A DNA stretch of 64,000 nucleotides from the NCBI RefSeq assembly GCF_015558675.1, contig NZ_JADMOL010000009.1:1-64000 (forward strand). Reading direction: 5' to 3'. This stretch comes from Paenibacillus sp. 1001270B_150601_E10 (GTDB taxonomy: Bacteria > Bacillota > Bacilli > Paenibacillales > Paenibacillaceae). Shown piece by piece: positions 42,860-51,361 of this stretch (the stretch's first letter is position 1; each line of letters opens with the position of its first letter). A program made the position numbers and the translations under genes. The notes beneath the pieces are model-generated. The model saw only the letters and a program-made list of their open reading frames with translations. It was not told the origin of the DNA and made no database searches.

Positions 42860-43471
42860 ATGGTTTCATTTGCGAAGCGATATTCGCTGCAGATCTTTTT
42901 GTTCGCTTTAGTGCTGATCTTTGCCATAGCTGCAACTTGGATGTACTGGCCAAAGAAGCAGGAGCTGCCGATCGAGCGGAATGCACCTGCGTTTGCTATG
43001 GAGAATGTGGATGGAAAGACGGTTTCGCTTGAAGATACAAATGGAAAGGTTCGTTTGTTCTACTTCTTCTTCTCGCATTGCACAGATGTTTGTCCTCCAA
43101 CGACCTATATGTTAAATGAGGTTCAGGATCTCTTGAAGGAGAAGGGGGTATTTGGAACAGAAGCCAACATTGTTTCCATTACCTTTGACCCTGAACGGGA
43201 TACGAAAGAACGCTTAATGCAGTGGGCAACGGAGATGAATAAAGCAGATCTAAGCGGCTGGTACTTCTTGCGCGGAGATGAAAAGGAGACCGCGGAGCTG
43301 ATGAAAGGCTTTGGTTCTGCCGTAATGAAGGACAATGATGGCAACTTCTCGCATACGAACTTGATCACGCTTGTGGATCAAGAGGGAAGAGTTCGCAAGT
43401 ACTACAAAGCGAATGATCTGGAGATCACAGCAGACACGATTGCAGATGGCGTCATGACGCTTCTCCGATAA
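42860..43471 (+). CDS. SCO1/SenC copper-binding oxidase assembly protein
   Basis: A 203-residue thioredoxin-fold protein anchored by an N-terminal hydrophobic helix (IFLFALVLIFAIAATWMYW). The copper-binding CTDVCPPTT motif (Cys pair) and the later His in NFSHTNLITLV are the SCO signature. SCO proteins deliver copper to the CuA site of cytochrome oxidase subunit II on the outer face of the membrane. GGAGGGAG precedes the ATG. It follows ctaB directly, and both serve cytochrome oxidase formation. Confidence 0.93.
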   Translation: MVSFAKRYSLQIFLFALVLIFAIAATWMYWPKKQELPIERNAPAFAMENVDGKTVSLEDTNGKVRLFYFFFSHCTDVCPPTTYMLNEVQDLLKEKGVFGTEANIVSITFDPERDTKERLMQWATEMNKADLSGWYFLRGDEKETAELMKGFGSAVMKDNDGNFSHTNLITLVDQEGRVRKYYKANDLEITADTIADGVMTLLR

Positions 43472-43488
43472 CTTCACAGTGACTTTGC

Positions 43489-43839
43489 TTAAACAAGCGG
43501 GGTTGGATCAGGATACACAAGGTATTCTTCCAACCCCGCTTTTTCTAGCTGCTGAAGCATATATTCCTCAGGCGTTCCTTCTACTCCAGCATAGCCTCTG
43601 CGGGTGTAAATGTGCTCTGCATCAGGGAAAGTATCTCGGAGCACGCCTCGAATCCGTTTGCCTGAAGCGTCGTTATCCATAAATAAATAAACCGGTCTAT
43701 TGCCGACCTCCTTGCGAAGGGACTCGGTCTTAGCGGTGTTTAAGGTGCCGTATGTACAAAGGATGCCTACCCGATCGTCAACGAGGCGCCGTAAGCGGCT
43801 GCGGTCATTTTTTCCTTCTACGATAATAATGATGTCCAT
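43489..43839 (-). CDS. Toprim-domain protein (YusF-like)
   Basis: A 116-residue protein that is essentially one Toprim domain: IIIVEGKNDRSRLRRLV (catalytic Glu), GTLNTAKTESL, YLFMDNDASGKRIR (DxD pair) and AEHIYTRRGYAGVE. It resembles Bacillus YusF. Small Toprim proteins of this class are presumed nucleases or primase-like, but the activity is unknown. GAGGTGAG precedes the ATG. Its 3' end overlaps the terminator of the convergent sco gene. Confidence 0.87.
   Translation of the reverse strand: MDIIIIVEGKNDRSRLRRLVDDRVGILCTYGTLNTAKTESLRKEVGNRPVYLFMDNDASGKRIRGVLRDTFPDAEHIYTRRGYAGVEGTPEEYMLQQLEKAGLEEYLVYPDPTPLV
43495..43545 (+). terminator. Terminator of ctaB-sco
   Basis: AAGCGGGGTTGGA (43495-43507) pairs with TCCAACCCCGCTT (43529-43541), followed by TTTT. 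It lies inside the 3' coding end of the Toprim gene. Confidence 0.85.
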
Positions 43840-43914
43840 GTGCTCACCTCGAAAGACATTTGATTATCCCTTAGTGTACCACAAGGCGCTTTGATCCTTG
43901 CAACAGCCAGATGG

Positions 43915-43946
43915 AAAAACGAACGGCTTGCTGTAACAGCAAGCCG
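43915..43946 (-). terminator. Terminator of the YjcZ-type gene
   Basis: CGGCTTGCTG/CAGCAAGCCG (43924-43933, 43937-43946) with loop TAA; the minus-strand side ends in TTCGTTTTT. Confidence 0.82.
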
Positions 43947-43971
43947 CATGAGGAGAGAGCGAGATGACATA

Positions 43972-44109
43972 TTAGAAGAATCCGAATCCTCCAGCACGAA
44001 GGATAATCACAAGAAGAATAAACAATACAAGGATAATTCCAGTTGTAGTTCCTAAGCCGCAACCACCAAAGCCAGGACCTACTCCGCATGGGTCAACGCA
44101 ATGTGACAT
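43972..44109 (-). CDS. YjcZ/SscA-type small sporulation membrane protein
   Basis: A 45-residue protein. A Gly/Cys-rich start (SHCVDPCGVGPGFGGCG) is followed by one hydrophobic helix (TGIILVLFILLVIIL) and ends in RAGGFGFF. This layout matches the YjcZ family of small sporulation proteins in Bacillales, including SscA, which is needed for spore coat assembly. AGAGGGGTG precedes the ATG with 7 bases spacing, and a terminator follows. It is monocistronic. Confidence 0.85.
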   Translation of the reverse strand: MSHCVDPCGVGPGFGGCGLGTTTGIILVLFILLVIILRAGGFGFF

Positions 44110-44268
44110 TCAATTCACCCCTCTTTCAAATCTCTAAATCGTGAGACACAATGTATACTATGTCGATCTGGGGGAATCGTACTGTGCATTTACCCAAAAA
44201 GTCCAAACTTAGGTATGCGCCTGTTTATTGATGCAAGCTGCACTCCTGGAAGCGAATAGGAATATTCC

Positions 44269-45465
44269 CTAGAAGGCCTTCGTATTTGGTATGGTCGGCG
44301 TGCGCAGTGCAGGCGGTGTGATCGCCTTTCTGGCTGGTATAAAGGTTACTGCGATCATCAGAACGAGAAAGGCAATAAAGAATGGCGAGACATAGGATCG
44401 AAGCTGCCCGGCAAGCATTGGCCCAATAAAAGAGCCGATAGATGAAGCAATCGACAGGTAGGAAAAGATTCGGCCGTACTTGACTCCGCCGCTTAGAATC
44501 AAGAGATGATGTGACAAAGCGGGGATGATGACTCCTTTTACCATACCGATCAGGAATAGCGTTACCACAAGCGGAACCGGCCAATGAACGGCTATCAAGA
44601 AGAACAATAGCGATAGAATGAAGGTGCCGATCCACGTTCTCGCATATGCGGGATAATCATTTAGAAACAGCATGCTGAGCGTGCAAAGCGCCCCCAAACT
44701 CACTGCTGTAAATAAGATGCCGGTATCCATCACACTTTGGAGCTGATTCCCGATAAACGGAAGCTCGAAAAATAAAATGCCTTGAGAACAGGAAATGGCA
44801 AGAGGCAAAGCATAGAAGCTCCAAGGTACCTGCGGCTTATCCAGCACGGGAGCTAGCTTGCCTGGGTCCGTAATAACTGGTGCTGAGCCATGCTGCTCGC
44901 TCGTTGAGGGTGCGGGCTGCGGCGGTGCTTTTATCATAAAGATAGCCATGAAGCCGATAAAGATAAGACCGATGCCTAAGGCTTGAAAGGCCATGGTGAA
45001 TCCAATCTGTGATACGAGGTACGCTCCTGCTGCAGGAGAAACAACAGAGGCAAGCGTATGAATAAGGCCATTGCCTGCCATGAGCTTTCCTTGCTGTGTT
45101 TGAGACTTGGCATATCTGGCGAGCAGCGCAAGGCAGGCAGGCGATAAGAACGCAAGCACGAAGCCGCTGATTGATCGAATTACCAAGAGCTGCCACGGGT
45201 TAACGACATGCGCCTGAAAGACCATCAATACCCCGGCAGCGATCAAGCTGAGGACAATAAAGATTCTGCTGCCAAACCGATCAATACTGTAGCCTGCAAT
45301 AATATTTCCAGGCAGATGAGTGAAGGAGTAAATGCCCATCATCAGTCCAATAAATGAGGGGGCTGCTCCCAACGAAACGGCGAAAGGGGTAAGGATTGGG
45401 TATTGGGCATGAAGATCAAAGAATGCGACAAACAAAAATAGGTAAAGCCAAACGACGGAACGCAA
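44269..45465 (-). CDS. Major facilitator superfamily transporter
   Basis: A 398-residue membrane protein with 12 hydrophobic helices in two six-helix halves. The MFS loop motif is GYSIDRFGSRIFIVLSLIAA, and the long middle loop (about residues 195-230) is Pro/Ser-rich. The substrate is unknown; drug efflux or sugar export is possible. TTG 45465 follows GGAGGTGA with 8 bases spacing, while the longer frame from 45483 would contain the site. It is a single gene. Confidence 0.9.
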   Translation of the reverse strand: MRSVVWLYLFLFVAFFDLHAQYPILTPFAVSLGAAPSFIGLMMGIYSFTHLPGNIIAGYSIDRFGSRIFIVLSLIAAGVLMVFQAHVVNPWQLLVIRSISGFVLAFLSPACLALLARYAKSQTQQGKLMAGNGLIHTLASVVSPAAGAYLVSQIGFTMAFQALGIGLIFIGFMAIFMIKAPPQPAPSTSEQHGSAPVITDPGKLAPVLDKPQVPWSFYALPLAISCSQGILFFELPFIGNQLQSVMDTGILFTAVSLGALCTLSMLFLNDYPAYARTWIGTFILSLLFFLIAVHWPVPLVVTLFLIGMVKGVIIPALSHHLLILSGGVKYGRIFSYLSIASSIGSFIGPMLAGQLRSYVSPFFIAFLVLMIAVTFIPARKAITPPALRTPTIPNTKAF

Positions 45466-45548
45466 AATCGTCACCTCCAACATATGCTATGCTATACTTG
45501 TACGCTTTAATGGACGAACTTAGACCCTTTATAAATGGAAAGGTATTG

Positions 45549-45577
45549 TTACAATAGATTGGTCAATGCTGTATAAT
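45549..45577 (+). promoter_or_regulatory. Promoter of the membrane protein/transglutaminase operon
   Basis: TTACAA (45549-45554), 17-base spacer, TATAAT (45572-45577). A weak -35 with a perfect -10. Confidence 0.5.
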
Positions 45578-45615
45578 ACGTTCTGAATGAGATAGAGAAA
45601 GGAAGATTGAGGCTT

Positions 45616-46050
45616 ATGGATATGAATATGCTGTTTGAGTTTCTTCAGCAGAATTGGCTGATCTTTTTGATTGCGCTGATCATCTTGCTCGTGGTTATCA
45701 ACGTGGTGAAGACGATGGTGAAGTGGGCGCTCGTGATTGTTATTGTGGCAGCCGTTGCGGTATACAGTGGCATCTCCTGGAATGACATCAATCAAGTCGT
45801 GACGACCGTGAAGGATGAGACAGTGCAGAAGCTTCAGGATCAAGCGTTGCAGGCGATGATTGATGAAGCAAAGAAAGCCACCTATGAAGTACAAGCAGAC
45901 GGCTCCTTTATCATAAAGACAGACAATATTGAACTTAAAGGAACCGAGGGTTCAAGCAAGGTCGAGGTATCCTTCAAAGGCGTTTCCCTAGGGAAATGGG
46001 AGATTAATGACACCATCAAAACGTTTATGGATACTGCAAAACAGCGGTGA
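45616..46050 (+). CDS. Membrane protein, unknown function, in transglutaminase operon
   Basis: A 144-residue protein with two or three adjacent hydrophobic helices (WLIFLIALIILLVVINVVKT; WALVIVIVAAVAVYSGI) followed by a soluble domain. The soluble part has an amphipathic helix (VKDETVQKLQDQALQAMIDE) and a beta-rich end (YEVQADGSFIIKTDNIELKG). I do not recognise the family. Several in-frame ATGs (45616, 45622, 45628) lie close together. Its stop overlaps the start of the transglutaminase gene, so the two are probably made together. Confidence 0.7.
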   Translation: MDMNMLFEFLQQNWLIFLIALIILLVVINVVKTMVKWALVIVIVAAVAVYSGISWNDINQVVTTVKDETVQKLQDQALQAMIDEAKKATYEVQADGSFIIKTDNIELKGTEGSSKVEVSFKGVSLGKWEINDTIKTFMDTAKQR

Positions 46051-47231
46051 TGAATATGCTTAGCTCATTGATTCAAGGCAATGTCGTCACACTTATTTTT
46101 GCATGTATTTTGATCGTGAACATATGGAGAGGGTTTAGGAGGGGCGGCACGGGTTCCATGCAGCACCTCTTTTTTACCATTATCGATGTCTTGCTAACGG
46201 TACTATCCCTCTATGTGTCATACCAAGCGGCTCAGGGGTTGTCCCCGATCGTTGCGGATTGGATAAAGGGCCTTGGCATTGCTTCTCCAGATGGTGAAAT
46301 GTCGTGGTGGCAGAACTTATACTATACCGTGATCATTAGTATGCGAGATTTAGCTATGCTTCGATTTGCTGTTCTATTTCTGCTCTTGTACCTGCTGATA
46401 CGTTCGGTTGCAGGCGGATTGGTGGGAGCGATCTTCTATCTGTGGTCTAATGAGAATAGCGGATCACCACGGCGAGTAAGAGAGCGTGGCAGCATACCTG
46501 CAATTGAGCGAGTATTGAGCCGAGTATTCGGCGTTGTGCTTGGTGCGATTACAGGCTGTTTGCGAATTCTGCTCGTAGTCGTCTTGCTGTTCGGTTTTGT
46601 TACTTTGAATCCAGGCTCCCCGATTAGTCGGCATATACAGCAGTCGAATGCCTATCAATTGGCTGCTGGCCAGGTGATTGAGCCTTTCGCAGGCGAGTGG
46701 GTGACTGAGAATCTCCCTGTGTTTACAGCAGAGGTCAAAAATCAGCTCACAACCTTAATGCAGCGCCGCTATGAAGTTATCGACATGCAGCTGCCTAAGG
46801 ATATTGAGCTTGCTGCGAAGGAAGTGACCAAGGGCGCGGGAACTGACGAGAAGAAGGCGCGTCTCCTTTATGATTGGGTCGGAAGCCGAGTTACGTATGA
46901 TTGGGACAAAGCTAACAACTATATCGAACAAGGCATTTGGAAGGAGCAGACACCGCAGGATACATTTGATACGAAAAAGGGAGTATGCATTGATTATGCG
47001 CGCTTGTATGCGCTGATGGCGCGTGCAGTGGGGCTCGAGGTTCGAGTAGTAACAGGACTAGGATATGACGGAAGAGGCGGCTATGGACCTCATGCTTGGA
47101 ATACCGTCAACATCGACGGCAAAGGCTGGATTCCGCTTGACGCCACATGGGCAAGTACGGGGGATTGGTTTAATCCACCAAACTTTGATTCGACGCATAT
47201 CCCTGATCAAAAGGCTGCTTCAGACACTTAA
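46050..47231 (+). CDS. Membrane-anchored transglutaminase-like protein
   Basis: A 393-residue protein. The first half has about four to five hydrophobic helices, including a stretch similar to CvpA-type proteins (FTIIDVLLTVLSLYVSYQAA) and IPAIERVLSRVFGVVLGAIT. The second half is a transglutaminase/protease-like domain with the catalytic Cys in KKGVCIDYARLYALM, His in GPHAWNTVN and Asp in IPLDATWA. Orientation suggests the catalytic domain is outside. The ATG overlaps the upstream stop (TGATG). The next gene is a class B PBP, so action on the envelope is plausible (inference). Confidence 0.85.
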   Translation: MNMLSSLIQGNVVTLIFACILIVNIWRGFRRGGTGSMQHLFFTIIDVLLTVLSLYVSYQAAQGLSPIVADWIKGLGIASPDGEMSWWQNLYYTVIISMRDLAMLRFAVLFLLLYLLIRSVAGGLVGAIFYLWSNENSGSPRRVRERGSIPAIERVLSRVFGVVLGAITGCLRILLVVVLLFGFVTLNPGSPISRHIQQSNAYQLAAGQVIEPFAGEWVTENLPVFTAEVKNQLTTLMQRRYEVIDMQLPKDIELAAKEVTKGAGTDEKKARLLYDWVGSRVTYDWDKANNYIEQGIWKEQTPQDTFDTKKGVCIDYARLYALMARAVGLEVRVVTGLGYDGRGGYGPHAWNTVNIDGKGWIPLDATWASTGDWFNPPNFDSTHIPDQKAASDT

Positions 47232-47336
47232 AAAGGTTACAAAGGATGCCTTTGAGCCTCAAGTTCCGTTATGCTAAACTAAGACTTGGGGAAAGGCAAG
47301 ACTTTAGAATGTTACGCAAGAAAGGAAGAAGCAGCT

Positions 47337-49391
47337 TTGAATCACTCGAACTCCGATGATCCACAGAAAAGTGAAATCACGAAGAGACGTCATTTTTCAT
47401 TTCGACTTAATGGCTTTTTCTTCTTTACGTTTGTTGTATTTACCGTGTTGATCGTTCGTTTGGCGATCCTGCAGTTTGTTGAAGGGCCGACGATGAAGGA
47501 TGCTGAGCTTCGACTAAGCTATAAGGACAATCCGATTGCTCCGATGCGCGGTACGATCTATGATGCTTCAGGGAAGACAAGAATCGCTTACTCGACCTCT
47601 ACGCAGTCCTTATATTTCAATATGGATAAGAACTATTCTACCGAGACGAACCGAGCTGAAGCGCTGGCTATGGCCGAGAAGCTTGAAGAGATATTCAAGG
47701 AGTATGGCGACCCGAACGAGGAACAGCCAACGGCAGAAGTCATTAAGGATCGAATGGACCTTGATGCCAAGAAGAATTACAGCTGGACGCCGAGACTGAT
47801 CAAAACGGGTCTGTCGAATAAAGAAGTGGCCTACTTCCTAGAGAATAAGCCTGAATTCAAGGCATTTGAGGTTGTAGAGGACAGTATTCGCAACTACGAC
47901 GAAGATCAGGTTGCGGTTCAACTGGTTGGCTATTTGAACAAATTCAGTGGTGCTCGCAATAACTTGGACTATTATAAAAATCTTTATGAAAAGCGTAATG
48001 AGCTCCCGGAAGAAAAGCGGTATCTTGAAACAGAGGCCGTAGGAGCGGATGGACTTGAACTGATGTATCAAGAACAGCTTCGCGGGAAGAACGGCTCGAA
48101 GAAGGTGCCGGTCAATGTCGCAGGCCGAAGCATTGGACAGGTTGAGGTAACGAAGCCAGAGCGAGGCAATGATCTGTATCTGACCATTCATAAGTCCGTC
48201 CAAGAGAAGACGGAGAAGGCGATCATGGATCATTTGCAGAAGCTTCGCACGTCTTCTAATTCACTAGAATATGCGCCAAATGCACGATCAGGCTATGCTG
48301 TCGCGATGGAAGTCGATACAGGGAAAGTCGTAGCCATGGCAAGCATGCCGGATTATGATCCGAATGTATGGAAGAATGGATCCATCAGTCCGGAAGATTA
48401 TGATGAAAGCTCCCTTTATATTACGAATGGCACCATCCGTGAGGCACCGGCTCCTTACAAGGATGATAAGGAAAGAGGGAAGCACCCTGGCTCTCTTGTC
48501 TATCTGGGTTCAACGATGAAGCCGCTGACAGTATTGATTGGCCTGCAAGAGAAGCTGTTTGGTCTTAACGAAACATACTTCGACCAAGGCTATGCAGAGT
48601 TTGGGCGCAAAGGCTATGAGACGAAGGTATGGAACTCTAGCCGTAAATACAATGGATATATCGATGCTGCGGAAGCGCTGCGTGTTTCCTCCAATGCCTT
48701 TATGGTTGACATGATCGGGAAGCAGCTGTACTCTCGCCCAGATGTCAATGGTGTTGAGGTATGGGATAAGTACATGGAGCAGTTTGGTCTTGGTGTACTG
48801 ACAGGAAGCGGACTTCCACGTGAGATCGAAGGGAAAAAGGATTACTTGGCAGAAGCAGAGAATAACAATGCGCAGTCTGCGTTGGTATATGCTTCCTTTG
48901 GTCAGCTTGGTAAGTATACGACGCTTCAGCTCGCTCAATTTACCGCGACTCTTGCGAATCACGGCAAGCGCATGAAGCCTCAATTTGTCGATAAGATTGT
49001 CGATGCCGATGGCAATATTGTTCAAGACTATAAGCCTGAGGTATTGAACGAAATTAAATTTGATGATGCTTATTGGAATGTGATTGAGCGCGGAATGAGC
49101 AAGGTAACCGCGCATGGCTTTGAAGGCTTCCCGTACGACTTCATTCGTAAGACGGGTACGTCTCAGCAGAGCGTTGCCGGTAAGCTTGTAGAGAACGGGG
49201 TATTTATCGCTTATGCTCCAGCGGATAATCCAAAGCTAGCCGTTGCGGTTGTTGTGCCAGAGGGAGGTTACGGTTCCTTCAGTGCCGCACCAATTGCACG
49301 CCAAATCTTCGATGCGTATGATGAGGCAGTTGGACTCACAGGTACACCGCGCAAGCCAGCCAATGATCAAGCTGCGAATACGGAGGAATAA
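47337..49391 (+). CDS. Class B penicillin-binding protein (PBP2 type)
   Basis: A peptidoglycan transpeptidase of about 684 residues. One membrane anchor (GFFFFTFVVFTVLIVRLAIL), the dimerisation domain with PMRGTIYDASG, then the transpeptidase domain with the SxxK motif GSTMKPLT, the SxN motif VSSNAF and the KTG motif IRKTGTSQ. It crosslinks peptidoglycan on the outer face of the membrane. TTG 47337 lies behind AAAGGAAG; the longer frame would add a segment without a site. It follows the transglutaminase gene with 105 bases between. The specific role (elongation or spore) is not decided. Confidence 0.93.
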   Translation: MNHSNSDDPQKSEITKRRHFSFRLNGFFFFTFVVFTVLIVRLAILQFVEGPTMKDAELRLSYKDNPIAPMRGTIYDASGKTRIAYSTSTQSLYFNMDKNYSTETNRAEALAMAEKLEEIFKEYGDPNEEQPTAEVIKDRMDLDAKKNYSWTPRLIKTGLSNKEVAYFLENKPEFKAFEVVEDSIRNYDEDQVAVQLVGYLNKFSGARNNLDYYKNLYEKRNELPEEKRYLETEAVGADGLELMYQEQLRGKNGSKKVPVNVAGRSIGQVEVTKPERGNDLYLTIHKSVQEKTEKAIMDHLQKLRTSSNSLEYAPNARSGYAVAMEVDTGKVVAMASMPDYDPNVWKNGSISPEDYDESSLYITNGTIREAPAPYKDDKERGKHPGSLVYLGSTMKPLTVLIGLQEKLFGLNETYFDQGYAEFGRKGYETKVWNSSRKYNGYIDAAEALRVSSNAFMVDMIGKQLYSRPDVNGVEVWDKYMEQFGLGVLTGSGLPREIEGKKDYLAEAENNNAQSALVYASFGQLGKYTTLQLAQFTATLANHGKRMKPQFVDKIVDADGNIVQDYKPEVLNEIKFDDAYWNVIERGMSKVTAHGFEGFPYDFIRKTGTSQQSVAGKLVENGVFIAYAPADNPKLAVAVVVPEGGYGSFSAAPIARQIFDAYDEAVGLTGTPRKPANDQAANTEE

Positions 49392-49476
49392 TCGGAATAA
49401 TCGTTAGCGAGACGAGAATGAATGAGATGATTGATCTCGTTGAATTGGCGGTATCTTGCCTCGCTTAGAGTAAAAT

Positions 49477-49524
49477 AAAAGGACAGGTTCTCCATAACTA
49501 GGAGGATCTGTCCTTTTAGCTTTT
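49477..49524. terminator. Strong terminator between the PBP and XRE-cupin genes
   Basis: A 17-bp stem (49477-49493 with 49501-49517; AAAAGGACAG... and ...CTGTCCTTTT) with a T run on both strands; serves both convergent genes. Confidence 0.9.
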
Positions 49525-49536
49525 TTCCCATAGTTG

Positions 49537-50115
49537 TTAAATCGAGTTCTTAGAGGTTGCTGCATTCGTATAGAGAATCGATACGGCAATCTCACATACC
49601 TCTTGTTGGGTGTTCTTATAAATGTGTCCCGTATCTGCGGAAAAGGAAATGGAATCTCCCTTTTCGAGCACACAGGTTTCCGGCCCAACCTCTAGCTCCA
49701 TTGTACCGGTAAATACGGTGATGGATTCGATGACGCCAAGTCCATGAGGCTCCGATACATAGGCACAACCAGGATGAAGGCGCGCGCGGAACGTTTCAAG
49801 GGAAATGCCTGGCGCGGCATAGGTATTATGCGCTTCGAAGCGGTTGTGATCCTCTCGGAATAAGGGCTGATCCTCGGCCTTTAAGACCTTCAGAGAAGGA
49901 TTCTCGAAGATGAATGCCGTTAACGGCACCTGCAAACCGGATGCGATCTTCCATAGAGTCGCTACGGTTGGATTGGATGTTCCTCTCTCGATCTGACCAA
50001 GCATAGGCTTGCTTACGCCCGTTAGTTCTGCCAGGTCGTCCAAGGTCATATTCAACTGCTGCCTATAGTGCCGTAAACGCTTACCGATGCGGTCCGAAAT
50101 AAGGTCTTTCTCCAT
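49537..50115 (-). CDS. XRE-family regulator with C-terminal cupin
   Basis: A 192-residue regulator. The N-terminal helix-turn-helix (IGKRLRHYRQQLNMTLDDLA, GVSKPMLGQIERGTSNPTVA) is of the XRE type; the C-terminal half is a cupin barrel (LHPGCAYVSEPHGLGVIES, GDSISFSADTGHIYKN) that could bind an amino acid or other small ligand. The start at 50115 is preceded by GGAGGT. Divergent from azlCD, so it probably controls that operon. In Bacillus the azl regulator is an Lrp-type protein instead. Confidence 0.88.
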   Translation of the reverse strand: MEKDLISDRIGKRLRHYRQQLNMTLDDLAELTGVSKPMLGQIERGTSNPTVATLWKIASGLQVPLTAFIFENPSLKVLKAEDQPLFREDHNRFEAHNTYAAPGISLETFRARLHPGCAYVSEPHGLGVIESITVFTGTMELEVGPETCVLEKGDSISFSADTGHIYKNTQQEVCEIAVSILYTNAATSKNSI

Positions 50116-50194
50116 TTTTACCTCCATAAAAAGAAATGTGTCAAATATTAAACGCGAAACTTAAAGACTGTCTAAAAATTGCACGATTTGGATA

Positions 50195-50222
50195 TTGAAC
50201 TTACCTATAAATATGCTATATT
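50195..50222 (+). promoter_or_regulatory. Sigma-A promoter of azlCD
   Basis: TTGAAC (50195-50200), 16-base spacer, TATATT (50217-50222) with extended -10 TG at 50214-50215. Confidence 0.75.
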
Positions 50223-50248
50223 ATACTTTGGAAATTAACATAGCATAT
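50211..50248. repeat. Inverted repeat overlapping the azlCD promoter
   Basis: ATATGCTAT (50211-50219) and ATAGCATAT (50240-50248) are perfect inverse copies, about 29 bases centre to centre, or close to three helical turns. The left arm covers the extended -10, so binding there would block transcription. A likely operator of the divergent XRE-cupin regulator (inference). Confidence 0.6.
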
Positions 50249-50264
50249 AAGGGAGAAGTCGCAG

Positions 50265-50975
50265 ATGGCAGGCTATGCATCACCTAGAATATCAAAAGAA
50301 CTCCCCATGGGGAAAGAGTTTATGCGAGCTGCGGCCGATGTTTTTCCGCTTGCACTCAGCGTATTTACGTATGGTTTAGCCTTTGGTGCGCTTGCGAACA
50401 ACACCAATCATTTTACCATGCTGGAAACGGTTATGATGTCATTGTTCGTCTTCTCTGGAGCAGGTCAGTTTACGATCCTATCCTTGCTTCAGCAGGAAGC
50501 TACGCTTTGGACGATTGCAATCAGCACGTTTCTTATTAATGCCCGCTATCTGATCTACGGATTATCCCTAGGCAGAAGCCTGGAGCAATGCCATAGAGGG
50601 CATCTGCTATGGTTATGCCATGGTATTACGGACGAGAGTTATAGTGTAGGGACGATGGAGTCTGAACGCAGCAAGCTTGGCATGGGTTATCTGGCAGGCG
50701 CAGGCTTTGTGGTGCTCCTGTCTTGGACATTAAGCTCTGCAGCTGGCCATCAGCTTGGCGAGTTTATAGCAGATCCGTCTCGCTTTGGGCTGGATTTTGC
50801 CTTTACGGCGGCCTTTATCGGTCTACTCGTTGTGCTGCTGAAAACGAAAAGCCAATATGTAGCGGCAATTATTGCTTTGCTTGCATCAGCTGCTGCCTAT
50901 CATTGGCTCGGTACATCCGGGGCAGTATTTGCCGGTGCCGCTTCTGCCTTCTTGGTTGGAGTGTACTCAAAATGA
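50265..50975 (+). CDS. azlC: Branched-chain amino acid exporter subunit AzlC
   Basis: A 236-residue membrane protein with about six hydrophobic segments and the AzlC signatures GLAFGALANNTNHFTM, FVFSGAGQFTILSLL and FLINARYLIYGLS. With AzlD it forms a two-subunit exporter for branched-chain amino acids and analogues. AAGGGAGAAG precedes the ATG. It overlaps azlD by 4 bases (ATGA), so the two are translationally coupled. Confidence 0.93.
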   Translation: MAGYASPRISKELPMGKEFMRAAADVFPLALSVFTYGLAFGALANNTNHFTMLETVMMSLFVFSGAGQFTILSLLQQEATLWTIAISTFLINARYLIYGLSLGRSLEQCHRGHLLWLCHGITDESYSVGTMESERSKLGMGYLAGAGFVVLLSWTLSSAAGHQLGEFIADPSRFGLDFAFTAAFIGLLVVLLKTKSQYVAAIIALLASAAAYHWLGTSGAVFAGAASAFLVGVYSK

Positions 50976-51292
50976 TGTCCATTGGAATACTGATCGTTAT
51001 TGTTGTGGCTGCGATCGCAACTTACCTAACGCGTTACCCGAGCATGGTGCTAAGCCGATATCTAAAGGTTTCACCAGCTGTGGAGAGAGGCTTTCGCTAT
51101 ATGCCGATCGGGGTGTTTGCAGCCTTGATTGCGCCATCGATCTTCTATCACCCAACTGTGAATGGGCAGATTGAGTGGGCATTCTACGCAGCTGTTGTCG
51201 TGGCTGTCGTGACGGCTTGGCTGACTAGAAGCGCGCTGTGGTCCATGCTTGCAGGCGTATTGATTATTGCTTTGCTTCGCATCCTTTTATAA
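50972..51292 (+). CDS. azlD: Branched-chain amino acid exporter subunit AzlD
   Basis: A 106-residue AzlD-type membrane protein with about four hydrophobic segments and the motif ATYLTRYPSM near the start, FRYMPIGVFAALIAPSIF and WLTRSALWSML. It is the small partner of AzlC in branched-chain amino acid export. Start ATGATG at 50972 overlaps the azlC stop. Followed by a strong terminator. Confidence 0.93.
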   Translation: MMSIGILIVIVVAAIATYLTRYPSMVLSRYLKVSPAVERGFRYMPIGVFAALIAPSIFYHPTVNGQIEWAFYAAVVVAVVTAWLTRSALWSMLAGVLIIALLRILL

Positions 51293-51327
51293 AGTTAGGA
51301 ATCATTCATACGATATGATAAATAGTT

Positions 51328-51361
51328 AAGCTTAATCCTTTGATAAGGATTAAGCTTTTTT
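51328..51361 (+). terminator. Terminator of azlCD
   Basis: AAGCTTAATCCTT/AAGGATTAAGCTT (51328-51340, 51345-51357) with loop TGAT, followed by six Ts in total. Confidence 0.93.
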
